A stretch of DNA of 64,000 nucleotides, from assembly GCF_006489205.2 (NCBI RefSeq), contig NZ_VFYR02000005.1:1-64000 (forward strand), read 5' to 3'. Origin of the DNA: Brevibacterium sp. XM4083. GTDB lineage: Bacteria > Actinomycetota > Actinomycetes > Actinomycetales > Brevibacteriaceae. The notes below the pieces were generated by a model. The model saw nothing but the letters and a program-made list of their open reading frames with translations. It was not told the origin of the DNA and ran no database searches. Below are positions 52,186-59,954 of this stretch, one piece after another; the first letter of the stretch is position 1, and each line of letters begins with the position of its first letter. The position numbers and the translations under genes were made by a program.

Positions 52186-52536
52186 TCAGCCGAAGGTCAG
52201 CTCGATCACCGAGGCGATGCCGAGGGCGGCGATGAGACAGACGGAGACGGTGATGGAGATGACCGCCCACGGTGTCGGCTGACCGCGTTCGGCGCGGATC
52301 GATCCGGCACCGATGCGATAGCGGTCGGCCTGCATGGCGATCGCCGCGATGGCGAGTCCGAGGCAGAGGACGAAGACGGAGACGGAGACGACGGGGAAGA
52401 TCGTGATCCAGCGGATGAAGAGGAGGCTGACGACGGTCATCGTCAGGCTCGTCCGCAGCCACGACTGGGTCGTCCGCTCCGGCTGCAGACCCGGATCCTC
52501 GTGCGGCATATACCGCGTGGACTTCGACGGGGTCAC
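52186..52536 (-). CDS. DUF202 family membrane protein (second of pair)
   Basis: This 116-aa protein has three TM helices. DPGLQPERTTQSWLRTSLTM is the DUF202 signature (E-R-T-x-x-x-W-x-R-T), then VSLLFIRWITIFPVVSVSVF and AVISITVSVCLIAALGIASV. DUF202 proteins are small membrane proteins of unknown function related to YidG. The GTG start overlaps the stop of the first DUF202 gene (GTGA at 52533-52536). The longer upstream frame belongs to no protein. Confidence 0.82.
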   Translation of the reverse strand: MTPSKSTRYMPHEDPGLQPERTTQSWLRTSLTMTVVSLLFIRWITIFPVVSVSVFVLCLGLAIAAIAMQADRYRIGAGSIRAERGQPTPWAVISITVSVCLIAALGIASVIELTFG

Positions 52537-52913
52537 AGCACCCCGGAGAAGACGAGGACGAGGAGACCGGCACCGAGCGCCGAGGCGAGACTGACGATGG
52601 GGATGATGAGCGGCAGCGGCAGCGACTCCTTGCGCCGCATCGCCGACTCGATGCGGAACCAGCGGAACGCGGCGCCGGCGGCGAGGACGAATCCGATGGC
52701 CATGAGCACGATCGACAGCGTCGCGCGCAGCCCGGGGGAGAAGATCGCCCCGGTGAACGCCTCGACGGCGATGCCGCCGCCGATGAACGCCAGCGACGTG
52801 CGGATCCAGGAGAGGAACGTCCGCTCGTTCGCGAGCGTGAACCGCGGGTCGGGGTCCTCCCCATCGGGGAACATCCGCTGGGCGAGCCTGCTGCGCGTGT
52901 CGTCGTGTGCCAC
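52533..52913 (-). CDS. DUF202/YidH family membrane protein (first of pair)
   Basis: This 126-aa protein has the YidH signature DPRFTLANERTFLSWIRTSL and three helices, ending IPIVSLASALGAGLLVLVFSG. It pairs with the next gene like yidH-yidG. The GTG at 52913 is 8 nt after TATTCT (complement of 52921-52926), a leaderless candidate. An alternative upstream start at 53009 would run through the promoter and a different reading of the spacer. Confidence 0.82.
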   Translation of the reverse strand: MAHDDTRSRLAQRMFPDGEDPDPRFTLANERTFLSWIRTSLAFIGGGIAVEAFTGAIFSPGLRATLSIVLMAIGFVLAAGAAFRWFRIESAMRRKESLPLPLIIPIVSLASALGAGLLVLVFSGVL

Positions 52914-53032
52914 GTCTTTGAGAATACATGCGCGCCGCGCTGCCGGGCCGTCACCGTTCACACTGTGATTCGCCGGTGACCACCGTCGGCGGTCGCAGGC
53001 GGTGGTCACCGTTCTGTGTCAGTGGCGCCGGA

Positions 53033-53038
53033 TACGCT
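53033..53038 (+). promoter_or_regulatory. DUF4186 gene leaderless -10
   Basis: TACGCT ends 7 nt before the ATG at 53045. Confidence 0.6.
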
Positions 53039-53044
53039 CCCCAC

Positions 53045-53494
53045 ATGACGGACAACCAGCAGTTGGACGAGCGGATCGGGCGCATCACCCGCACGCCATT
53101 CCGCTCGCGCTTCCACCTCCGCGACTCCGAAGTCGACTACATCGCCGCACGCGACATGGACACGATGAAGCGGCACGCAGAGGACTTCATCGCCGCCCGC
53201 CTGGCCCCGCGCAACCCGCCGCGCGACGGCAAGCAGACCCCGTGGAAGGGCCACCCCGTATTCCTCGCCCAGCACGCCACGGCGACGTGCTGCCGCACCT
53301 GTCTGCAGTCCACCCACGGCATCACCGCCGGACATGCGCTCACCGCCGCCGAGCAGTCCGAGGTCGTCGCCGTCATCTGCCGGTGGATCGAACTCGAGCT
53401 CGCCGCTGCCCCCGCCCGACGGTCTGCGCCGGCACCGCCGACCGCAGTGCCGAGGAGATCGCGGAGGGCGGTGATGCAACCCGCTCTCTTCTGA
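53045..53494 (+). CDS. DUF4186 family protein
   Basis: This 149-aa protein of unknown function carries the well-conserved DUF4186 core: RTPFRSRFHLRDSEVDYIAA, HAEDFIAARLAPRNPPRDGK, TPWKGHPVFLAQHATATCCR and CLQSTHGITAGH. The conserved Cys, His and Lys residues look like a metal or catalytic site. The last 30 residues are Ala/Pro/Arg-rich. It is divergent from the DUF202 pair, with a 130-bp spacer carrying both -10 elements. Confidence 0.82.
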   Translation: MTDNQQLDERIGRITRTPFRSRFHLRDSEVDYIAARDMDTMKRHAEDFIAARLAPRNPPRDGKQTPWKGHPVFLAQHATATCCRTCLQSTHGITAGHALTAAEQSEVVAVICRWIELELAAAPARRSAPAPPTAVPRRSRRAVMQPALF

Positions 53495-53566
53495 TCCGTC
53501 ACCTGAAGTCTCTGCACCTGTGTCCCATCCTGTGAGGCGGCGTGCGGAGGAGTGCGCGGGCTGTCG

Positions 53567-53641
53567 TAGCATGAACGCAGACCCTGCCGACCGAACCGGT
53601 GACGTTCGTGTCGGCAGCGCCGGAGACGACGAAGGAGACGT
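53567..53641 (+). promoter_or_regulatory. Nramp-like gene promoter and 5'-end hairpin
   Basis: TAGCAT (53567-53572) predicts a start near 53579. From 53584 the RNA can form CTGCCGAC-CGAAC with GTTCG-T-GTCGGCAG (53584-53596, 53604-53617), a 13-bp stem with one bulge and a CGGTGAC loop. GAAGGAG follows at 53631. The gene's transcript would start with this stem. Confidence 0.55.
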
Positions 53642-54949
53642 ATGACCGACGGATCGAGCCAACCGCCAGCACCGCCGCAGGACTCCGGTCACGGCACCGT
53701 CGGTGAGGCCGAGGGCAGACCGAAGTGGAAGGTCATCGGCCCGGGCCTCGTCGTTGCCGCCACCGGTGTCGGCGCCGCCGACATGGTCGCTACGCTCGTC
53801 GCCGGCAGTCGGTACGGCTATGCGCTGCTGTGGGCCGTCATCGTCGGCGTCCTCCTCAAGATCATCCTCGTCGAAGGCGCCGGACGCTACACCCTGGCCA
53901 CCGGCAAGACGATCTTCGAGGGCTGGCGGTCACTGGGCCGGTGGACGACCTGGTACTTCGGCCCCTACATCATCATCTGGGGCTTCGTCTACGGTGCGAC
54001 GGCGATGAGCTCGGCGGCCCTGCCGCTGGCCGCGCTCTTCCCCATGGTGCCGCTGACGGTGTGGGCCGTCCTCATGGGGCTCGCCGGCTTCACGATGGTG
54101 TGGCTGGGCAGGTACACGGTGTTCGAGAGGATCACCGCGGTCCTTGTCGGGATCATGTTCGTCACCGTCGTCGGCCTCGCCGTCATCGCCGTGCCCAATG
54201 TGCCGGAGATGCTGCGCGGCCTCATCCCGCTCATCCCCGACGGCGGGGTCGTCTACACGCTCGCGCTCGCCGGTGGCGTCGGCGGCACGATCACCCTGGC
54301 CGCCTACGGGTACTGGCTGCGGGAGAAGGGGTGGATCACGCCGAAGTGGATGCGCGTGATGCGCATCGACAACACGATGGCCTACGTCATGACTGGCATC
54401 TTCGTCATCGCGATGCTCATCGTCGGCGCCGAGGTGGTCCGCTCCGCCGGTGTCGCCCTCTCCGCCGGAGACGAGGGACTCCTCGACCTCACCGATGTCC
54501 TCAAAGCCCGCTACGGCGACGTCGTCGGCGTCGGCTTCCTCATCGGATTCTGGGCGGCGTCGTTCTCCTCGATCATCGGAGTGTGGAACGGCGTCTCGCT
54601 GATGTTCGCCGACTTCTGGGGCCACATGCGCAAGAAGCCCGCCGGGCACCCGGACACACTGACCGGCGGCAAGTACTTCAAGTTCTACCTCCTGTGGCTG
54701 ACGTTCCCGCCGATGATCCTCTTCCTCCTCGACCGGCCGATCGGGCTCATTCTCACCTACGGCGTGCTCGGGGCGCTGTTCATGCCGTTCCTCGCTCTCA
54801 CCCTCCTCGGCCTCCTCAACGGCAAGCGCGTGCCGAAGGAATGGGCGAACCGGTGGCACACGAACCTCGCGCTCGGGATCACCGCACTTCTCTTCCTCAT
54901 CCTCGGCGTCCAACAGCTCATCGATGCCCTCTCCCCGCTGTGGAGCTGA
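53642..54949 (+). CDS. Divergent Nramp-family metal-ion transporter
   Basis: This 435-aa protein has 11 predicted TM helices with the LeuT-like Nramp order. TM1 reads GPGLVVAATGVGAADMVATL, where the canonical Asp-Pro-Gly-Asn is replaced by Gly-Ala-Ala-Asp (about 44-47). TM6 has LAGGVGGTITLAAYGYWLRE in place of the Met-Pro-His motif. It therefore belongs to an Nramp-related clade whose ion may not be Mn2+ or Fe2+. The N-terminus is Pro/Ser/Gly-rich. It is a single gene behind its own promoter with a leader hairpin; no MntR- or Fur-like regulator is adjacent. Confidence 0.85.
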   Translation: MTDGSSQPPAPPQDSGHGTVGEAEGRPKWKVIGPGLVVAATGVGAADMVATLVAGSRYGYALLWAVIVGVLLKIILVEGAGRYTLATGKTIFEGWRSLGRWTTWYFGPYIIIWGFVYGATAMSSAALPLAALFPMVPLTVWAVLMGLAGFTMVWLGRYTVFERITAVLVGIMFVTVVGLAVIAVPNVPEMLRGLIPLIPDGGVVYTLALAGGVGGTITLAAYGYWLREKGWITPKWMRVMRIDNTMAYVMTGIFVIAMLIVGAEVVRSAGVALSAGDEGLLDLTDVLKARYGDVVGVGFLIGFWAASFSSIIGVWNGVSLMFADFWGHMRKKPAGHPDTLTGGKYFKFYLLWLTFPPMILFLLDRPIGLILTYGVLGALFMPFLALTLLGLLNGKRVPKEWANRWHTNLALGITALLFLILGVQQLIDALSPLWS

Positions 54950-55030
54950 GATGCGGTTGTGAGGTGCGGCTGCGCTGACGCGGCCGGCCCGGTCGATCAC
55001 CGGCTGCGCTGAGGGAGGATCGGCGGACGA

Positions 55031-55036
55031 TAAGCT
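55031..55036 (+). promoter_or_regulatory. hrpA -10
   Basis: TAAGCT is 11 nt from the ATG at 55047, so the leader would be only 4-5 nt. GGGAGGTGAG overlaps this stretch. Confidence 0.5.
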
Positions 55037-55046
55037 GGGAGGTGAG

Positions 55047-58000
55047 ATGGCAGACGAGAACTCGGCAGCACCCGAGCAGCAGAACACCTCCCGGACCGAC
55101 GAGCGCCGGACCGATGAGCGCACTCCCGGCGAGCGCCGGACCGATGAGCGCACTCCCGGCGAGCGGTCCCGCGGCAGAAGAGGATCCCGCCGAGGCGGCT
55201 CAGCGAAGCGCCGCGGCCGCCGGGGAATGACCGGAGCCGAGCACCGTGAGCGCCGTGCCCGCCTGCGGGAGGCGCGGGCCGCCCACTCCGTGGCGGTGAC
55301 GTACCCGGAGGAACTGCCGGTCAGCGCCGCGAAGGATGAGATCGCCGCGGCGATCCGCGACAACCAGGTCGTCATCATCGCCGGTGAGACCGGGTCGGGC
55401 AAGACGACGCAGCTGCCGAAGATCTGCCTCGACCTCGGCCTCGGAATCGAGGGCATGATCGGCCACACCCAGCCGCGGCGCATTGCCGCGCGCACCGTGG
55501 CCGAACGCATCGCCGAAGAACTGGGCGAGGACCTCGGGGGCACCGTCGGCTATCAGGTGCGGTTCACCGCGCAGGTCGCCGACGAGACCCGGATCAAGGT
55601 GATGACCGACGGCATCCTCCTCTCCGAGCTCTCCCGCGACAAGCTGCTGCGTGACTACGAGGTCATCATCATCGACGAGGCGCACGAACGCAGCCTCAAC
55701 ATCGACTTCCTCCTCGGCTACCTCAAAGAGGTGCGCCGGCAGCGGCCCGATCTCAAGATCATCATCACCTCGGCGACGATCGACCCCGAATCCTTCTCGA
55801 AGCACTTCGACGACGCCCCGATCATCGAGGTCGAAGGCCGGACGTATCCGGTCGAGGTCCGCTACCGGCCGCTGACCGACGACACCGCCGACGATGACGT
55901 CGATGGCCCCGGCGAATCCGGGGACTACGAGACCGGGGTCGAGGACCAGATCGACGGCATCATCGCCGCGGTCGATGAGCTGGGCGCCGAAGAGCCGGGA
56001 GACATCCTCGTGTTCCTCTCCGGAGAGCGCGAGATCCGCGACACCGCCGACGCCCTCGAGGCGCACGTGCGGAAGAACCCGAGGATGCGCCAGTGGGAGG
56101 TCATCCCGCTCTTCGCCCGGCTCTCGGCCGGTGAGCAGCAGAAGGTCTTCCGCCCGCATTCGCGTCCCCGCATCGTCCTCGCCACGAACGTCGCCGAGAC
56201 CTCTCTGACGGTACCGGGCATCAAGTACGTCATCGACGTCGGCACCGCCCGCATCTCCCGCTACTCCAACCGGACCCGCGTCCAGCGGCTGCCGATCGAG
56301 CGGATCTCGCAGGCCAGCGCGAACCAGCGCAAGGGCCGCTCCGGGCGGACGAGCGAGGGCATCACGATCCGTCTCTACTCGGAGGCCGATTTCGAGTCGC
56401 GGCCGGAGTTCACCGACCCTGAGATCCTGCGGACCAACTTAGCCAGCGTCATCCTCCAGATGGCCGACCTCGGGTTCGCCTCGTCCGACGAGGAGATCCT
56501 CGGCTTCCCGTTCCTCACCCCGCCCGACGCCAAGGCGGTCCGTGACGGGCGCACGCTCCTCGCCGAACTCGGGGCGCTGACGAGTGACAAGTCGGGCGCC
56601 ATCACGGTGACCCCGACCGGCAGGAAGCTCTCCGTCCTCCCCATCGACCCGAGGCTCGCGCGGATGGTCATCGCCGGTGCGGAGGCCGGGGTCGGGGGAG
56701 AGGTCCTCGTCATCGTCGCGGCCCTGTCGATCCAGGATCCGCGCGAGCGCCCCACCGAGGTGCGGGCCGCCGCCGATGAGAAGCACGCTCGGTTCGTCCA
56801 CCGCGGCAGCGACTTCCTCTCCTACCTCAACCTGTGGAACTACCTCGAGGACGCGCAGGCGTCGATGTCGTCGTCGAAGTTCCGCCGGCAGATGAAGGCC
56901 GAGTTCCTCAACTTCGTCCGGATCCGCGAATGGCAGGACCTCGTCGGCCAGCTCCGCTCCCTGCTCGGGTCCGCGGGCATCCGGGTCGACCGTCCGACCT
57001 GGCGTCAGGGCGACGCCGAGGCGGCTGCCGGCGGTGCCGATGACCGCGGCAGCCGTGCCGGGCGAGACGGCGGCGGACACCAGGGGGCGAACCGCCGTGG
57101 TCAGGGCCGCGGGCAGGGGGCGGTCGCCTCGGCGAGGTCATCGTCTGAGAACCGGATCGGATTCGCCGAACTCACGGCGGCGAAGAAGCAGGCGAAGAAG
57201 GCCCGCGGGGGAGTCGACCCGGGCCGCGGAGCCGACGCCGCGGCGATGAAGCTCGACCCGCGGGCCGTGGCGATCCACCGCGCGCTGCTCACCGGGCTGC
57301 TGTCGATGATCGGGTCGCGCTCGGAGAAGCACAAGGACTACCAGGGGGCGCGCGGCACGCGGTTCGCGATCTTCCCCGGATCGGGACTGTTCAAGGTCAA
57401 CCCCGACTTCGTCATGGCCGCCGAGCTTGTCGAGACCTCGCGGCTGTGGGCGCGCACGGTGGCGGCGATCGACCCCGACTGGGTCATCGACGCCGCCGGC
57501 GACCTCGTGACCCGGCAGCATTCGGAACCGCACTGGTCGCGGACGGCGGGGGCGGCGATGGTGCACGAGAAGATCGCGCTCTTCGGCGTCACGCTTGCCA
57601 GCGACAGACGGGTCGGCTACGGCACGATCGACGCGGCCGCGGCCAGGGACATGCTCATCCGCAACGGCCTCATCGACGGTGACTGGCGGGAGCGCTTCGG
57701 TTTCCTCGACCACAATGCCGCCGTCGTCGAGGAGGCCGAGGAACTCGCCTCGCGGACCCGGAACCGTCGGGTCCTCGATCAGGACGACGCCCTCTTCGAC
57801 TTCTACGATGCCAGGATCCCCGCCACCGTCACCTCGGTGGCGGACCTCCGGTCGTGGTGGAAGGGGCAGAAGCGGCGCGATCCGCACCTGCTCGACCTCA
57901 CGACCGCGGTGCTGCTCAGCGACGACAGCGAGTCGCTGACCGCCTCGGTGGCGGAGGACTATCCCATGGAATGGGAGCTCGCCGATGGGACGGCGGCGAA

Positions 58001-59366
58001 GCTGCGCTACTCGTTCGACCCCGGATCGACGGAGGACGGGGTCACCGTCGAGATCCCGGCAGCCGCGGTCCCGCTCGTCGATCCCGACGAGTTCAGCTGG
58101 CAGGTGCCGGGTCTGCGCGAGGAGCTCGTCGCCGCCTACATCCGGTCGCTGCCGAAGAACAAGCGGCGCTACTTCGTTCCCGCCCCGGACGTGGCGCGGG
58201 AGATCCTGCCCGCCCTCACCCCGTATCAGGGAAGTCTTCCCGAGGTGCTCGCCGCCCACCTCAGTGACCGCGCGGGCGGCGGGGGCCTCCAGGACCTCGT
58301 GCCGATCACCGTGTCGGCCGACGACTTCGATCGGGAGCGGATTCCCGCGCACCTGCGCATCCGCTTCCGCCTCGTCGACGGGACGAGGACCGTCGGCCTC
58401 GGTGAGGATCTCAGCGTCCTGACGAAGAGTGCGAAGCCGCAGGTGAAGAAGGCACGCGTGAAGGCCTCGGCATTCACCGAGAAGCGGGGACTGACCTCGT
58501 GGAGCGTCGGGCAGCTGGCCGATCCGGACACTGCCGAGGCCGGTGTCGTGCCCGGACTCGCCGATCGGGGCGAGAGCGTCGATCTTGTCGCCTTCGACAC
58601 CGCGGTGCAGGCGCGGTTGGCCAGCCGGGAGGCCGTCATCACCCTGCTCAGCCTGGGCGCGGGTGAGGCGCTGAAGTATCTGCGCGAGGGGCTGACGACG
58701 GAGGAGAAGCTCGTCCTCGCGGGGCATCAGAAGCGCTCCGATGAGCTGCTCGCCGCCATCGTGCGCGCCGGCGTGCGCGGCATCGTCGAGTCCGAGCTCG
58801 GACCTGCCGAGACGTCGTGGGTCGGCGATGAGGCGGCATTCTCGCAGCTTCGGACTGCGGTGAATGCGCAGATCACCGAGGTGACGGCGACATTGCTGCC
58901 TGCGGTCGTCACGGCGCTGCGCCGCGCCACCGAGCTCGAGAAGCTCATGTCGTCGGCGTCGTCCCTGACGATCCTCGCCAATCTCGCCGATGTCCAGGCG
59001 TGGAGCGGATCACGGGTCAGTGCGGCGGCGATCGCGGCGATGACACCGGCGATGGTGAGCGCTCTGCCGCGGTGGGTCGAGGCGGAGAAGGTCCGCATCG
59101 GCGCCATGCAGGACTCACCGATGCGCGACCGTCAGCTCATGGATCGGGTGACCGGCAGCGCCGAGGCGGTGGCGAAGAAGCTCGCGGCCCGTTTCCCGGG
59201 ACTGGGATCCGAGTCGTGGGACCGCTGGCTGGTCGCGGTGCCGAGTGAGTGGCGAACGGTGCTCGTCCAGCTCGAGGAGCTGCGTGTCAGCCTCTACGCG
59301 AACGGGTTGGGCACTCCGCAGCCGGTCTCTGAGAAGCGCATCGCGAAGGCCCTGGCCCTCCTGTAA
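55047..59366 (+). CDS. hrpA: ATP-dependent RNA helicase HrpA
   Basis: This 1439-aa DEAH-box helicase matches the long HrpA type and resolves stalled or collided ribosomes in E. coli. The charged N-terminal 70 residues include duplicated TDERTPGERR units. Walker A is GETGSGKTTQLP (about 112), the DEAH box IIDEAHERSLN (about 208), motif III TSATIDPESF (about 242) and motif VI QRKGRSGRTSEG (about 427). HA2/OB-fold and the DUF3418 C-terminal domain follow (EKRIAKALALL at the end). A disordered Gly/Arg/Gln-rich insertion lies near residues 655-700. It is not linked to an operon. Confidence 0.95.
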   Translation: MADENSAAPEQQNTSRTDERRTDERTPGERRTDERTPGERSRGRRGSRRGGSAKRRGRRGMTGAEHRERRARLREARAAHSVAVTYPEELPVSAAKDEIAAAIRDNQVVIIAGETGSGKTTQLPKICLDLGLGIEGMIGHTQPRRIAARTVAERIAEELGEDLGGTVGYQVRFTAQVADETRIKVMTDGILLSELSRDKLLRDYEVIIIDEAHERSLNIDFLLGYLKEVRRQRPDLKIIITSATIDPESFSKHFDDAPIIEVEGRTYPVEVRYRPLTDDTADDDVDGPGESGDYETGVEDQIDGIIAAVDELGAEEPGDILVFLSGEREIRDTADALEAHVRKNPRMRQWEVIPLFARLSAGEQQKVFRPHSRPRIVLATNVAETSLTVPGIKYVIDVGTARISRYSNRTRVQRLPIERISQASANQRKGRSGRTSEGITIRLYSEADFESRPEFTDPEILRTNLASVILQMADLGFASSDEEILGFPFLTPPDAKAVRDGRTLLAELGALTSDKSGAITVTPTGRKLSVLPIDPRLARMVIAGAEAGVGGEVLVIVAALSIQDPRERPTEVRAAADEKHARFVHRGSDFLSYLNLWNYLEDAQASMSSSKFRRQMKAEFLNFVRIREWQDLVGQLRSLLGSAGIRVDRPTWRQGDAEAAAGGADDRGSRAGRDGGGHQGANRRGQGRGQGAVASARSSSENRIGFAELTAAKKQAKKARGGVDPGRGADAAAMKLDPRAVAIHRALLTGLLSMIGSRSEKHKDYQGARGTRFAIFPGSGLFKVNPDFVMAAELVETSRLWARTVAAIDPDWVIDAAGDLVTRQHSEPHWSRTAGAAMVHEKIALFGVTLASDRRVGYGTIDAAAARDMLIRNGLIDGDWRERFGFLDHNAAVVEEAEELASRTRNRRVLDQDDALFDFYDARIPATVTSVADLRSWWKGQKRRDPHLLDLTTAVLLSDDSESLTASVAEDYPMEWELADGTAAKLRYSFDPGSTEDGVTVEIPAAAVPLVDPDEFSWQVPGLREELVAAYIRSLPKNKRRYFVPAPDVAREILPALTPYQGSLPEVLAAHLSDRAGGGGLQDLVPITVSADDFDRERIPAHLRIRFRLVDGTRTVGLGEDLSVLTKSAKPQVKKARVKASAFTEKRGLTSWSVGQLADPDTAEAGVVPGLADRGESVDLVAFDTAVQARLASREAVITLLSLGAGEALKYLREGLTTEEKLVLAGHQKRSDELLAAIVRAGVRGIVESELGPAETSWVGDEAAFSQLRTAVNAQITEVTATLLPAVVTALRRATELEKLMSSASSLTILANLADVQAWSGSRVSAAAIAAMTPAMVSALPRWVEAEKVRIGAMQDSPMRDRQLMDRVTGSAEAVAKKLAARFPGLGSESWDRWLVAVPSEWRTVLVQLEELRVSLYANGLGTPQPVSEKRIAKALALL
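55101..55160 (+). repeat. Exact 30-bp tandem duplication in hrpA
   Basis: Two identical in-frame 30-bp units (55101-55130, 55131-55160) encode ERRTDERTPG twice, and a further partial GAGCG follows. The preceding CCGGACCGACGAGCG is a diverged partial copy. Copy number may vary between strains. Confidence 0.9.
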
Positions 59367-59470
59367 CGGGCCGCCGGTATCGCCTCGGTGCCCTCGACCC
59401 ATCTCGCACGTGGAGTCGCATGCACACCGCGGGCACGGGGTGCAGGTCGCGCCGCGGCGAGGTCCCGGAC

Positions 59471-59851
59471 CTACATCGGGGCGGGGTTGCCGCTGAAGAA
59501 TCCGGCGAACAGCCACCACAGGGGTAGCGCCGCGGCGACGAGCAGCGCCGCAGCCGCCCAGGAGATCCGCCAGCGCCACGTGCGGCGGCGCGAACCGATG
59601 AAGAGGAACGCGATCCACAGCAGCACGCAGAGGGCACCCGAGAGGCTGAGGAAGACGATTCCGATGGTGTTCCACCCCGTGGTGCCGAGATCGAACATGT
59701 ACTTCGCGATCTGCGCGATCCACAGGGAGAAGATCACCGCCAGCGCGAGCAGCGGGACCCCGAGGACGCCGGCGATGATGAGCGGGGAGGCTCTCAGCCA
59801 CCGCTCCTTCGGCTCCGACCGGCCGGCATAGTCAACGTATTCCTCAGTCAT
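59471..59851 (-). CDS. Hypothetical three-helix membrane protein
   Basis: This 126-aa protein has a charged head (TEEYVDYAGRSEPKERWL) and three helices: PLIIAGVLGVPLLALAVIFS, IGIVFLSLSGALCVLLWIAF and WAAAALLVAAALPLWWLFAG. Arginine clusters between helices (GSRRRTWRWR) suggest inside loops. No family is recognised. A minus-strand TAGGCT ends 9 nt before the ATG, so the leader is very short or absent. It is convergent with hrpA and divergent from prfC. Confidence 0.7.
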   Translation of the reverse strand: MTEEYVDYAGRSEPKERWLRASPLIIAGVLGVPLLALAVIFSLWIAQIAKYMFDLGTTGWNTIGIVFLSLSGALCVLLWIAFLFIGSRRRTWRWRISWAAAALLVAAALPLWWLFAGFFSGNPAPM

Positions 59852-59942
59852 CGCCCCTCAGCCTAAGCGGACTCTTCGAAAGGAGCCTGAGATCGCGGTC
59901 GACTGTGACTGATCGGACAGGGACTCCCGGCTCGATCGGCGG

Positions 59943-59948
59943 TAGGAT
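59943..59948 (+). promoter_or_regulatory. prfC leaderless promoter -10
   Basis: TAGGAT ends 7 nt before the GTG at 59955, which chooses this codon over the TTG at 59952. Confidence 0.7.
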
Positions 59949-59954
59949 ATTTTG

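Noticed and set aside
53495..53641. yybP-ykoY manganese riboswitch before the Nramp-like gene
   Set aside because: The leader is about 60 nt and lacks the conserved internal loops of that riboswitch; only a simple hairpin is present.
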